From Halostella salina (lineage in GTDB: Archaea > Halobacteriota > Halobacteria > Halobacteriales > Natronoarchaeaceae), in NCBI RefSeq assembly GCF_003675855.1, contig NZ_RCIH01000007.1, positions 1 through 64,000 on the forward strand: a stretch of 64,000 nucleotides of DNA, given 5' to 3'. Each line of letters begins with the position of its first letter. The stretch's first letter is position 1. A program made the position numbers and the translations under genes. This document shows, one piece after another, positions 49,210 to 58,361 of the stretch. The notes under the pieces were generated by a model that saw only the letters and a list, made by a program, of their open reading frames with translations, was not told where the DNA came from and searched no databases.

Positions 49210-50139
49210 ATGGCGGACGACGCGACAGACGGACCGAACCCGGAGGACGACGCCGTCGAGACCGACCCGCCGACGGACGCATCGACCAGGATCGACCCGG
49301 CCGACGCGTTCGACGCGCTCGGCGACGGGACACGGCTTGCCATCGTCGAGACGCTCGCCGCCCATCGCCGGGAGAACTGGGCGTGGTCCGGGCTGTCGTT
49401 CAGTGAACTCCGGAAAGCGGTCGGCGTGCGCGACGCCGGTCGGTTCAACTACCATCTGGACCAGCTTCTCGACACCTTCGTGGTGGACGACGACGGCGAG
49501 TACGTGCTGACGACCGCCGGCATGGAGGTTGCGGGCGCGATCCGGGCGGGGACGTACACCGAACGGCGGCGCTTTCGGACGAGCACCGACCGGTCGTGTC
49601 CCGGCTGTGGAGCCGAGATCGAGGTTGCGTACCGCCACGGAACGCTCCTGCTGACCTGTCCCGAACACGGCGTGATCTTCGGCAACAGCCTCCCCGGCGG
49701 CGCGGTGGCGGACCGCGAGCCGACGGAACTGCTGGCCCTGGCCGACATGAAGGCGCGACGCGACACCGAGCGGGCACGACGCGGTGCCTGCGTCCACTGC
49801 TGGGGGACCGTGACGGCGACGATGCCGGCCGAACCACCCGACGGTGAGGAGTCGGAACAGGTCCTCGCTCGGCTGGCGTGCGAGGACTGCGGGATGGTGT
49901 TCCGGGTCCCGGCCGCGGCCTGCGTGGTCGACCACCCGGCAGTCGTCTCGTTCCACTACGAGCGGGGCGTCGACATCCGCGACCAGAGCTACCTCGACAT
50001 GGGGTTCCTGACGGGTGAGAACGGCGAGGTCGTGAGCGAGGACCCCGTCCGCGTCCGGGTCGACGTGGAACTGGACGGCGACCGGCTGACGGTCCTCCTC
50101 GACGAGTCGACAGCAGTCGTCTCGGTCGACGAGCCCTGA
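49210..50139 (+). CDS. ArsR-like winged-helix regulator with zinc-ribbon domains
   Basis: A 309-residue (318 if the ATG at 49183 is used) protein. Residues ~25-110 form an ArsR-type winged helix (ADAFDALGDGTRLAIVETLA, LSFSELRKAVGVRDAGRFNY, HLDQLLDTFVVDDDGEYVLT). Two Cys pairs follow, CPGCGAEIEVAYRHGTLLLTCPEHG and ACVHCWGTVTATMP with a later LACEDCGMVF, as zinc-ribbon-like modules, and an acidic C-terminal domain. It is divergent from the ABC-2 exporter, the classic layout for a local regulator. Ligand unknown. Confidence 0.8.
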   Translation: MADDATDGPNPEDDAVETDPPTDASTRIDPADAFDALGDGTRLAIVETLAAHRRENWAWSGLSFSELRKAVGVRDAGRFNYHLDQLLDTFVVDDDGEYVLTTAGMEVAGAIRAGTYTERRRFRTSTDRSCPGCGAEIEVAYRHGTLLLTCPEHGVIFGNSLPGGAVADREPTELLALADMKARRDTERARRGACVHCWGTVTATMPAEPPDGEESEQVLARLACEDCGMVFRVPAAACVVDHPAVVSFHYERGVDIRDQSYLDMGFLTGENGEVVSEDPVRVRVDVELDGDRLTVLLDESTAVVSVDEP

Positions 50140-50152
50140 CAGCGCTTGCGTC

Positions 50153-50944
50153 TCACTGCAGGCGCTCGGTCGTCTCCACGAGCGGGTGCCGGGCGTAGTC
50201 GACGACTTCCACGTCCGACAGCGTCTCCAGGCCCTCCTCGTCGGCGGTGCGTTCCATCCCCAGCGTCACGTCGTCCTCGACGACGATGACGTAGGCGTCC
50301 ATCTCGTCGATGTCGAGCCGGTCGGCCGCCAGCACGCGGTGGTGGCCGTCGGCCAGCAGCAGCGTCCCGGCGTTGTCGATGACGACGAGGGGTTCGGCCA
50401 GCCCGCGCTCCAGTTCGTACCGCCGGCCCTCCAGTTCGTCGGCGTACACCCGCCCCTGCGTCGGGACGAGGTCGGCCAGCGGAACCTCGTCGCGCTCCTC
50501 GTGGAGCTCGATATCGTGGATGTTCTCCAGCGTCCGCCGGAGCTTCCCGACCTTCTCCGGGGTCGCCCGCTCGATGTGGCTGCGGATCACGTCGGCGTTG
50601 CTGATGATGCCGACGAGGTTGCCGGCGTCGTCGACGACCGGGAGCTTCTGGATCCCCGACCGCAGGATGACGCGGGCGGCGTCGGTCACCTTCATCTCCG
50701 GGTGGGCCACGATGAGGTCGTCCGTCATCACCGTGAATATCGGCTCGTCGTCGCCCGCCAGCAGGAGGTCACGGGCGGTGATGAACCCCTCGACGCGCCG
50801 GCGGTCCGTCACCGGGAACCCGGAGTGCTCCTCGCTCGCCGCGATCCGCTCGGAGACGGTCCCGACGGTGTCGTCCGGCGAGACGGTCGCCACGTCGCGG
50901 GTCATGTACTCCCGAACCCGGGCCTTTCCCTCGGTGTCGCTCAT
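50153..50944 (-). CDS. CBS-domain protein fused to a ParB-like domain
   Basis: A 263-residue protein. Two CBS repeats: YMTRDVATVSPDDTVGTVSE to about residue 60, and DDLIVAHPEMKVTDAARVIL, RSGIQKLPVVDDAGNLVGII to about 125, which would bind adenine nucleotides. The C-terminal part (PLADLVPTQGRVYADELEGR, LLADGHHRVLAADRLDIDEM) is a ParB/sulfiredoxin-like fold with the DGHHR motif. The ATG at 50944 is used; upstream frame is not credible. Next gene on the same strand encodes a TrkA-N/DHH protein, so both may belong to nucleotide or redox sensing. Function unknown. Confidence 0.82.
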   Translation of the reverse strand: MSDTEGKARVREYMTRDVATVSPDDTVGTVSERIAASEEHSGFPVTDRRRVEGFITARDLLLAGDDEPIFTVMTDDLIVAHPEMKVTDAARVILRSGIQKLPVVDDAGNLVGIISNADVIRSHIERATPEKVGKLRRTLENIHDIELHEERDEVPLADLVPTQGRVYADELEGRRYELERGLAEPLVVIDNAGTLLLADGHHRVLAADRLDIDEMDAYVIVVEDDVTLGMERTADEEGLETLSDVEVVDYARHPLVETTERLQ

Positions 50945-51008
50945 GGCCGTGTACAGGCCGGCACGGCTGAAAAACCCCCTGAGTCGCGCTCTCGTGTGGC
51001 CCGCCGCG

Positions 51009-52511
51009 TCAGCGGACCTGGTCGTCGGACGCGCCCGTGCCGCCGTCGCGGGAGAAGGTGAACTCGGTGTCGACGCCGGCACCGAACGGACTCTCCCGGT
51101 CGAGCCGGCGTTCGCGCACCGCGTCGAAAAAGCGGTCGGTGACCACGTCGCGGACGACCGCGTCCAGTCGCTCGTCGCCCTCTACCTCGCCGATGACCCC
51201 GAGCGGGATCTGCGCGCCGGCCATGTCTGCGTGGCCGCCGGCGCTCCCGATCCGGTCGAACGCCGACCGCAGCGTCGCCCCGAGGTCCATCTCCGAGCCG
51301 CGAGCGCGGGCCGAGAGGTAGATGACGCCGTCGAGGTAGCCGTAGACGACGGTGGTGTGGATGCCGGTCATGTCGAGCAGCCTGTCGGCCGCCTGCGCGA
51401 GCGCGTCCCGCTCGGCTACCTCGCCGACGCAGGAGCAGAGCACCCCCTCCTCGACCTCCCGGTTCCGGATCGCGGCGGCGACCGTCTCGAACGTCTCCGA
51501 CCCGACGCTCGGCGACTCGACCCGTTCCAGCACGCCCGCGTCGGCGTGGGGGGTCAGCGACGCCGCGGCCTCGAAGTCCGCGGACGACACCTCCCTGCTG
51601 AAATCCGCCGTGTCGATCCGGATCCCGTACAAGAGCGCCGTCGCGACCGTCCGGTCGATCTCCACCCCGAACTGCCGGAGGTAGCCGGTCAGCAGCGTGC
51701 TCGTCGCGCCCACGTCGCTCCGCAGGTCGACGAACTTCGCCTCGACCGGTGCCCGCGGCGGGTGGTGGTCGATCACCACGTCGACCGGCGTGTCCTCGGG
51801 GAGCTGGTCGTTGACGCCGGGCCGGGAGTGGTCGACCAGCGCGACGCCGCCGAACACGCTGATGTCGTCGCCGGGACCAAGCTGTCGGAGGTCGAGTTCC
51901 AGCAGGTTCACCAGCGCCCGGTTCTCCTGATGGCTGATCTCGCCGTAGTAACAGACCACCGTCTCGACGCCGACCGCGGCCGCGATGCGCGACAGCGCGA
52001 CCGCGCTTGCGATCGCGTCCGGGTCCGGGTTGTCGTGCATGACGACCGCGAGCGTGCCGTCGATCCGCCGGAGCGTTCGCCGGAGCCGACGCGACTGGAC
52101 CCCCGCCTCGCTGGCGACGAGGTCGACGACGTGGTCGGCCGTCACCGCACCCGGGTCGACGACGGAGTCGACGGCCGCCTCGATCCGTTCCCGCTGGGCA
52201 TCCGTCGCGTCGACGCCGACGTACGCCAGCCGGAACGCGTCGGGGTACTGTTCCTTCGCCAGTTCGGCCGCTTCGGCGTTCGCCTGTGGGTCCTTGCCGG
52301 CGATCACGACGGTGTCCGCCTCGGAAACGGCCTCCAAGACGGCCGCTCCGTCGGTCGGCTCCGCGTGATACGCCGGGACGCCCTCCTCCCGGAGCGCCCG
52401 GACGCGGTCACGGTCGGCACAGACGACGGTCAGGTCGTCCCCGCGGTCCGCCGTCGCCTCGACGATCCGCCGGCCGACGGTCCCACACCCCAGCAGTAGC
52501 CGGGATACCAT
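51009..52511 (-). CDS. TrkA-N domain / DHH-DHHA1 phosphoesterase fusion
   Basis: A 500-residue protein. N-terminal Rossmann/TrkA-N part (SRLLLGCGTVGRRIVEATAD to ~140) binds NAD or another nucleotide. The DHH part carries HDNPDPDAIASAVALSRI, FGGVALVDHSRPGVN and DVVIDHHPPRAPVEAKFVDL as the metal motifs. The C-terminal DHHA1 part has AFDRIGSAGGHADMAGAQIP. DHH-DHHA1 proteins cleave small phosphodiesters (cyclic di-AMP, pGpG or nanoRNA). The TrkA-N fusion fits a role in coupling a nucleotide signal to ion homeostasis; the substrate is inference. Confidence 0.85.
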   Translation of the reverse strand: MVSRLLLGCGTVGRRIVEATADRGDDLTVVCADRDRVRALREEGVPAYHAEPTDGAAVLEAVSEADTVVIAGKDPQANAEAAELAKEQYPDAFRLAYVGVDATDAQRERIEAAVDSVVDPGAVTADHVVDLVASEAGVQSRRLRRTLRRIDGTLAVVMHDNPDPDAIASAVALSRIAAAVGVETVVCYYGEISHQENRALVNLLELDLRQLGPGDDISVFGGVALVDHSRPGVNDQLPEDTPVDVVIDHHPPRAPVEAKFVDLRSDVGATSTLLTGYLRQFGVEIDRTVATALLYGIRIDTADFSREVSSADFEAAASLTPHADAGVLERVESPSVGSETFETVAAAIRNREVEEGVLCSCVGEVAERDALAQAADRLLDMTGIHTTVVYGYLDGVIYLSARARGSEMDLGATLRSAFDRIGSAGGHADMAGAQIPLGVIGEVEGDERLDAVVRDVVTDRFFDAVRERRLDRESPFGAGVDTEFTFSRDGGTGASDDQVR

Positions 52512-52539
52512 ACGCCCATTCTCGGCTCCGGCGGTAAAA

Positions 52540-52553
52540 CCGTAGCGCTACGG
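52540..52553. repeat. Perfect 14-nt palindrome next to the TATA box of the DHH gene
   Basis: CCGTAGCGCTACGG is a perfect palindrome overlapping the upstream edge of the minus-strand TATA-like TTTTAC (52534-52539), 23-28 nt before the ATG at 52511. A regulator bound there would block TBP/TFB. Confidence 0.45.
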
Positions 52554-52625
52554 ACGGGTTGTCACCACGAGTTCGAACGTCGGAGTTCCGCCGGCGACAC
52601 GCCGGGAAAAGAAACTGCGGCCGTC

Positions 52626-54134
52626 TCAGGGCAGCAGGATCGTCGCCGCGTCGACCGCGGTCGAGGAGACCGGACCGAACGCCGGCAGCAGCGCGAACGT
52701 CATGACCGCCGCGACCACGATGGCCGCGTACAGGCCGACCGGCTGGCTCCGCAGCCCGATGCTCGCCACGTCGTCGCCGGGGTCCTCGATCCAGAGCGCC
52801 TTGACGACCCGCGAGTAGTAGTACAGCGACAGCGCGCTGTTTATCGCGCCGACCGCCGCCAGCCACCAGAAGCCGGCGTTGACCGCGCCCATGAACAGGA
52901 TGTACTTGCTGGCGAAGCCGCCGAAGGGCGGCAGGCCGGCGAGGCTGAACATGAACACCGTCATCGCCAGCGAGGCGACGGGCGCGCGGGAGGCCAGGCC
53001 GTTGTAGTCCTCGAACGTGCGGCCCACGTCCCAGTACTCGGCCAGCGCCACGAACAGGAACGCGCCGGTGTTCATGAAGCCGTAGACGACCAGATGCATC
53101 ATCCCGGCTCCGAGCACGAGTTCGCTGTTCGGCCCGGTGATCGCCGCCAGCCCGATGAGCGCGTAGCCGGCGTGCCCGACCGAGGAGTACGCGAGCATGC
53201 GCTTGACCTCGTCCTGGGTCGCCGCCGCGAAGTTACCGAGCGTCATCGTGACGACCGCGAGGATCTGGACCGCGAACACCCAGTCGACGCCCAGGCTGAG
53301 GAACGACTCGACGGGGAACGCGACGATGAACACGCGGAACGCGACGACGAAGCCGGCCGCCTTCGACGCCGAGGAGAGGAACGCGCTGATCGGCGCGGGC
53401 GCGCCCTCGTACGCCTCGGGTGCCCAGAAGTGGAACGGCACGCTGGCGGTCTTGAACGCGACCCCGGCGAGCACCATCAGGACGCCCAGCCCGAGCACGC
53501 CGACGAGTTCGGTGCCGGCGGCGGCCTCGGCGACGGCGGTCAGTTCGAGCGAGCCGGTGGCGGCGTACACGAGGCTGATGCCGTACACGAACACCGCCGA
53601 GGAGAGCGCGCCGATGAGGAAGTACTTCAGGCCCGCCTCGACGCTGCCGCGGTTCTCCTTCAGGAACGCGACCAGCGCGTACGACGACAGCGAGAGCAGC
53701 TCGAAGCTGACGAACACCGTCGCCAGGCTCGCGGCGCTGGCCATGGTCGCCATGCCGGTCGCCGCGAGCATGATCAGCGAGTAGTACTCGGCCTGGTAGC
53801 TGTGGTCACGCAGGTAGTCGTAGCTCGCGACGGTGACCATCGACGTGACGCTCGTGAAGATGAACGTGAACAGCAGGCTCATCCGGTCGACGACCAGCTG
53901 GCCGCCGAACAGTTCGATGACGCCGCGACCGCTGGGGTCGCCGACGCCGGCGACGAGATACCAGCCCGTGACAGCGAGCGCGAGCAGGCTGCCGGCGGTC
54001 GCGGTGCCGGCGAGCAGGGGGCGGTTCGACGAGTCGGGGTCGATGCTGTCGACGACGAGCAGGACCAGCGACGTCGCGGCCAGGATCAGCGCCGGCGCGA
54101 GCGCGGCCCACGTTGGGAGTTCGTACGCAGCCAT
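52626..54134 (-). CDS. nuoN: NADH-quinone oxidoreductase-like subunit N
   Basis: Antiporter-like proton-pumping subunit of the complex I-type enzyme, 502 residues, about 14 helices. Key features: the lysine/glutamate-bearing helices in SMVTVASYDYLRDHSYQAEY, LLSLSSYALVAFLKENRGSV, GLKYFLIGALSSAVFVYGIS, VPFHFWAPEAYEGAPAPISA, QDEVKRMLAYSSVGHAGYAL and PPFGGFASKYILFMGAVNAG. Its ATG shares one base with the nuoM stop (TGATG). Last gene of the nuo cluster. Confidence 0.94.
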   Translation of the reverse strand: MAAYELPTWAALAPALILAATSLVLLVVDSIDPDSSNRPLLAGTATAGSLLALAVTGWYLVAGVGDPSGRGVIELFGGQLVVDRMSLLFTFIFTSVTSMVTVASYDYLRDHSYQAEYYSLIMLAATGMATMASAASLATVFVSFELLSLSSYALVAFLKENRGSVEAGLKYFLIGALSSAVFVYGISLVYAATGSLELTAVAEAAAGTELVGVLGLGVLMVLAGVAFKTASVPFHFWAPEAYEGAPAPISAFLSSASKAAGFVVAFRVFIVAFPVESFLSLGVDWVFAVQILAVVTMTLGNFAAATQDEVKRMLAYSSVGHAGYALIGLAAITGPNSELVLGAGMMHLVVYGFMNTGAFLFVALAEYWDVGRTFEDYNGLASRAPVASLAMTVFMFSLAGLPPFGGFASKYILFMGAVNAGFWWLAAVGAINSALSLYYYSRVVKALWIEDPGDDVASIGLRSQPVGLYAAIVVAAVMTFALLPAFGPVSSTAVDAATILLP

Positions 54135-55672
54135 CAGTTACCACCTCCGATGCCCGCTTCGACGAGGGGCATCTCATTGACGGCGTCCCGGATCATCTCG
54201 AAGAAGAGATCCGGCGCGACGCCGAGCGCGATGACCAGCAGGAGCAGGGCGAACAGCGGCGCAACGTCGTGCAGCGGCGCACGCGTCACTTCGTAGTCGG
54301 TGTCGAGCCGGAACGGCCCGAACAGCGTCCGCTGCATCGCGAACAGCAGGTAGCCGGCGACGATGACGATGCCGAACATCGCCACCGCGGTGAACACCGG
54401 CGCGCCGGACAGCGTCTCCGAGCGGAACGCGCCGAGGAACACGAAGAACTCGGCGGCGAAACCGGACATCAGCGGCAGGCCCATGTAGCCGAACGCGCCG
54501 CCGATGAGGATGCCGACCGTCACCGGCATCCGGTCGGCCAGCCCGGACATGTCCGTCACCATCCGGGTGTGGGTCGTGTTGTAGATGACGCCGACCGCCA
54601 TGAACATCAGCCCGGAGATGAGCCCGTGGGAGATCATCTGGAACGTCGCGCCGCCGACGCCGTACGTCGTGTACGCGACCAGTCCCAGCAGCACGTACCC
54701 CATCGAGGAGACGGAGGAGTACGCGACGATGCGTTTGAGGTCCTGCTGGGCCAGCGCCAGTAGCGCGCCGTAGATGACGCTCACGACGGCGAAGATGGCG
54801 ATGAGTTCGGCGTTGGCCGAGGCCACGTCGGACAGCATCGTGAAGTTGAACCGGAGCAGCGCGTACGTCCCCATCTTCAGCAGGACGCCGGCGAGCAGCA
54901 CCGACACCGGCGTCGGGGCTTCGACGTGGGCGTCCGGCAGCCACGTGTGGAACGGGACGACGGGCACCTTCACCGCGAACCCGGCGAACATCACGAGGAA
55001 CGCGGCGTTCTTGAGCGTGCTCACGCTCGTCCAGGCCGGTGCGGTCAGCTCGCCCGCGTTGAGCGACTGGGCGACCGTCGGCAGGTCGAACGTGTCGACT
55101 GGCAGGTTGAAGACGAGGGCGACGAAGCCGATGAACATCGCCAGGCTGGCGACGTTGGTGTAGACGAACACCTTGATCGCCGCGTACTTGCGGCGCGGGC
55201 CGCCCCAGACGCCGATGAGCAGGTACAGCGGGACCAGCACGGCCTCCCAGAAGACGAACCAGACGAAGAAGTCCAGCGCGGCGAACACGCCGAGCAGGCC
55301 CGCCTCCATGAACAGCACGAGGCCGTAGAACTGCGACTGGCGTTCGTCGATGGGCGTCCACGCGGAGACGATGGCAAGCGTCGTCAGCACCGTCGTCAGG
55401 ACGACCAGCGGCATGCTGATGCCGTCCAGCCCGACGTGCCAGTTCAGCGAGTACGAGCCGAGCGTGATCCACTCGGCCGTGTTCTCGAAGGCCAGCGTTC
55501 CGCCCTCAAGCAGGGCGTTGCCCGACCCGTCGAAGCGGCTGTACATCACGAGGCTCCCGACGAGGGGGAGCACGCTGATCGCCGCCGCCAGCTCGCCGGC
55601 GTAGCGGTTCGGCGCGGCGAAGGCGACCAGCGACCCGACGAACGTGACCGCGATGAGCGTCTCTATCAACAT
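54134..55672 (-). CDS. nuoM: NADH-quinone oxidoreductase-like subunit M
   Basis: Antiporter-like subunit, 512 residues. Typical NuoM sequences: GLDGISMPLVVLTTVLTTLA, FFVWFVFWEAVLVPLYLLIG (pump Glu), VPVVPFHTWLPDAHVEAPTP, KMGTYALLRFNFTMLSDVAS, QQDLKRIVAYSSVSSMGYVL and LMSGFAAEFFVFLGAFRSET. One base separates it from nuoL. Confidence 0.94.
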   Translation of the reverse strand: MLIETLIAVTFVGSLVAFAAPNRYAGELAAAISVLPLVGSLVMYSRFDGSGNALLEGGTLAFENTAEWITLGSYSLNWHVGLDGISMPLVVLTTVLTTLAIVSAWTPIDERQSQFYGLVLFMEAGLLGVFAALDFFVWFVFWEAVLVPLYLLIGVWGGPRRKYAAIKVFVYTNVASLAMFIGFVALVFNLPVDTFDLPTVAQSLNAGELTAPAWTSVSTLKNAAFLVMFAGFAVKVPVVPFHTWLPDAHVEAPTPVSVLLAGVLLKMGTYALLRFNFTMLSDVASANAELIAIFAVVSVIYGALLALAQQDLKRIVAYSSVSSMGYVLLGLVAYTTYGVGGATFQMISHGLISGLMFMAVGVIYNTTHTRMVTDMSGLADRMPVTVGILIGGAFGYMGLPLMSGFAAEFFVFLGAFRSETLSGAPVFTAVAMFGIVIVAGYLLFAMQRTLFGPFRLDTDYEVTRAPLHDVAPLFALLLLVIALGVAPDLFFEMIRDAVNEMPLVEAGIGGGN

Positions 55673-55673
55673 G

Positions 55674-57680
55674 TCAGAACCACCCTCCTTGGATGCCGAC
55701 GATGACGAGCAGGGCGACCAGCCCCAGCGTGATCAGGGCCGCGTAGTTCGACACGACCCCCGTCTGGATCCGCTTGACGCGGCTCCCCGCGGCGAGGCTG
55801 GCGCGGCTGATGCCATTGACCGCCCCGTCGACGACGGTCTGGTCGAACTTGTTGGCCGCCCGCGAGATGGGCTGGGTGACGCCCTCCGCGAGCCAGACCT
55901 GGTACTCGTCCTGGTAGTAGTTGTGTTCGAGCAGCGTCTTGATGCTCCCGAGCTTCTCCGTGTGGGGCTCGGGGTCGGGGACGTTGTACAGCTTGTACGC
56001 CAGCCCCGACCCGGCAAGCGCCAGGCCGAGCGACAGCGCGGCGGGCAGGTACGGAGCGAGGTCGGCGGCCGTGTAGCCCGCGGCGTCGTGGACCAGCGCC
56101 TCGTAGTGGTGGACCGAGACGGACGACGGGCCCATATCGAGCCACTGGTGGAGGAACTCGATGTCGGCCCCGGTTAGCTCCGCGACCGGCACCATGTTGA
56201 CGAAGCCGACGAACGTCGCCAGCAGGCCGAGCACGACCAGCGGCAGCTTGATCGACCAGCCGACCGGGTGCGGGTCGCGCGCGTCGTCGCTGCGGGGTTC
56301 GCCGTGGAACGTCAGGAACACCATCCGGAAGGTGTAGAAGCCGGTGAAGAACACGGCGATGAGCCCCATCGCGTACGCGCCGAGCAGGAGCGGCTGGCTG
56401 CCGAGCCCGTAGTGGATCGCCTCGTACAGCACCTCGTCCTTGCTCCAGAACCCGGAGAACGGGACGATGCCGGCGAGCGCCAGCGCGCCGGCGAGGAACG
56501 TGTAGTAGGTGACGGGCGCTTTCGACTTCAGCCCGCCCATCTCCCACATGTCCTGCTCGTGGTGCATCAGGACGATGACCGACCCGGCACCGAGGAACAG
56601 GAGCGCCTTGAAGAACGCGTGGTTCATCAGGTGGAAGGTCCCGGCGACGAAGCCGCCCGCGCCGAGGCCGAGCATCATGTACCCGTACTGCGAGATGGTC
56701 GAGTAGGCGAGCACCTGCTTGATGTCGTCCTTGACGACGCCCATCGACGCGGCGAACAGCGCCGTGAAGCCGCCGACGAAGGCGATGAGCGCCAGCGCCG
56801 TCGGCGAGAGCGCGTAGAAGCCGTACATCCGCGCGACGAGGTAGACGCCGGCAGCGACCATCGTCGCCGCGTGGATGAGCGCGGAGACGGTCGTCGGACC
56901 CTCCATCGCGTCGGGGAGCCAGGTGTGGAGCGGGTACTGCGCGGACTTGCCGATGACGCCGCCCAGCACGAGCAGCCCCAGCACCGTGACCCAGGCCTGT
57001 TCGCTCAGGCCGAGGAACGTGGTGAACGAGCCCTCGCCGTCGACGAGCACCTGTTCGGCGATGACGGGGAACGACTCCGGCCCGGCGAACTGCGCCGTGC
57101 CGAACGTCGCGATGACCCCGACGACGCCGATGAGGAAGAAGTAGTCACCGAAGCGCGTGACCAGGAACGCCTTCTTGGCGGCGCTGGCCGCGCTCTCGGT
57201 GCGGAACCAGAAGCCGATGAGCAGGTACGAGCAGAGCCCGACCAGCTCGAAGAACATGAACGCCATCAGCAGGTTGCTCGCGTACACGAACGAGAGCATG
57301 CTGAACGTGAACAGGCCGAGTTCGGCGTAGTAGCGCGGCAGCCCGGTCTCGCCCTCGTCGTTCATGTAGCCCAGGCTGAACACGTGGACCAGCAGCGCGA
57401 CCAGGCTGACGATGACGAGCATCAGCGCCGACAGCGGGTCGATGAGGATGCCGAACTGGAGGCTGATCCCGTCGGCGGCGACCCAGGTGTACAGGTCCGG
57501 CGCGTTGTACGGGTCGCCGGTCGCGACGGTGACGAAGGCCCAGACCGACAGCAGCAGGGAGCCGCCCGTCGCGGCGATCCCGGCGAACGCGCCCTTCTTG
57601 GGCATGTACTTCCCGACCGACAGGGCGATCAGGAACGATACGAACGGAAGCAGCGAGATCGCGGGTGCGTATTCGTACAT
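55674..57680 (-). CDS. nuoL: NADH-quinone oxidoreductase-like subunit L
   Basis: Largest antiporter-like subunit, 668 residues with the long lateral helix at the C-terminal end. Key regions: FGILIDPLSALMLVIVSLVA, FFELVGLCSYLLIGFWFRTE, SAQYPLHTWLPDAMEGPTTV, HAATMVAAGVYLVARMYGFY, VKDDIKQVLAYSTISQYGYM, LMNHAFFKALLFLGAGSVIV and FSGFWSKDEVLYEAIHYGLG. Standard length and order. Confidence 0.95.
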   Translation of the reverse strand: MYEYAPAISLLPFVSFLIALSVGKYMPKKGAFAGIAATGGSLLLSVWAFVTVATGDPYNAPDLYTWVAADGISLQFGILIDPLSALMLVIVSLVALLVHVFSLGYMNDEGETGLPRYYAELGLFTFSMLSFVYASNLLMAFMFFELVGLCSYLLIGFWFRTESAASAAKKAFLVTRFGDYFFLIGVVGVIATFGTAQFAGPESFPVIAEQVLVDGEGSFTTFLGLSEQAWVTVLGLLVLGGVIGKSAQYPLHTWLPDAMEGPTTVSALIHAATMVAAGVYLVARMYGFYALSPTALALIAFVGGFTALFAASMGVVKDDIKQVLAYSTISQYGYMMLGLGAGGFVAGTFHLMNHAFFKALLFLGAGSVIVLMHHEQDMWEMGGLKSKAPVTYYTFLAGALALAGIVPFSGFWSKDEVLYEAIHYGLGSQPLLLGAYAMGLIAVFFTGFYTFRMVFLTFHGEPRSDDARDPHPVGWSIKLPLVVLGLLATFVGFVNMVPVAELTGADIEFLHQWLDMGPSSVSVHHYEALVHDAAGYTAADLAPYLPAALSLGLALAGSGLAYKLYNVPDPEPHTEKLGSIKTLLEHNYYQDEYQVWLAEGVTQPISRAANKFDQTVVDGAVNGISRASLAAGSRVKRIQTGVVSNYAALITLGLVALLVIVGIQGGWF

Positions 57681-57684
57681 GCTG

Positions 57685-57990
57685 TTACCACCTCATCGTC
57701 GTCGCCTTCGTCACGTCCACGTCCCGGAAGTTCCGGTAGAGGACGAGGATGATGCCGATACCGACGGCGACCTCGGCGGCGGCCAGCGCCATCGTAAAGA
57801 GGCTGAACACCTGGCCGGTGAGGTTGCCGTGGTAGTGTGAGAACGCGATGAAGTTGATGTTGGCCGCGTTCAGCATGAGCTCGACCGACATCAGGAACAT
57901 GAGCGCGTTCCGGCGGGTGAGGATGCCGAAGAGACCGATACAGAACACCGCGGCCGACAGGAGCAGATAGTACTCGACCGCAACCGCCAT
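57685..57990 (-). CDS. nuoK: NADH-quinone oxidoreductase-like subunit K
   Basis: A 101-residue three-helix subunit: YYLLLSAAVFCIGLFGILTR, NALMFLMSVELMLNAANINF with the conserved pump glutamate in SVEL, and MALAAAEVAVGIGIILVLYR with the second in AAEVAVG. Its ATG overlaps the nuoJ2 stop by one base. Confidence 0.94.
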   Translation of the reverse strand: MAVAVEYYLLLSAAVFCIGLFGILTRRNALMFLMSVELMLNAANINFIAFSHYHGNLTGQVFSLFTMALAAAEVAVGIGIILVLYRNFRDVDVTKATTMRW

Positions 57991-58361
57991 CAGTTCTCAC
58001 CCCCCTGACGGCCGCCGTCCGCGGCCGTCGGCTCGTCCTCGGCGTCGGAGCGGAGCGGGTTGACCACGTCCCCCTCGTCCTCGCGCTTGGCGAGCATGAT
58101 CGACCCCTCAAGCGCAGCGTCCAGCGCGACGGCGATCAGGATAAACGAGACCAGAAAGCCCTCGGCCGGGATCGTCTGGAGCGACGCGAGGTCGAACATC
58201 GCCAGCCCGATGTTCTCGGTGATGCTCTCGCCGCCGGGGAACCCCGCCGGGTCGCCGAACTCGGCGGTGACGAACGTGTACGCGAGGACGGCAAACAGCG
58301 CGACCGCCCCCACCCCCGGCAGGAGGTGCTTCCCCAGCCGTAGCTCCGGCTTCGTGGTCAT
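57990..58361 (-). CDS. nuoJ2: NADH-quinone oxidoreductase-like subunit J, C-terminal part
   Basis: A 123-residue protein with two or three helices (LPGVGAVALFAVLAYTFVTA and PAEGFLVSFILIAVALDAAL). It has the latter half of a normal NuoJ; the first half is a separate gene directly upstream. Such a split of nuoJ is known in haloarchaea. The start at 58361 (MTTKPELRLG) overlaps the nuoJ1 stop; the open frame upstream of it is in the wrong reading of nuoJ1. Acidic tail EDEGDVVNPLRSDAEDEP. Confidence 0.88.
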   Translation of the reverse strand: MTTKPELRLGKHLLPGVGAVALFAVLAYTFVTAEFGDPAGFPGGESITENIGLAMFDLASLQTIPAEGFLVSFILIAVALDAALEGSIMLAKREDEGDVVNPLRSDAEDEPTAADGGRQGGEN

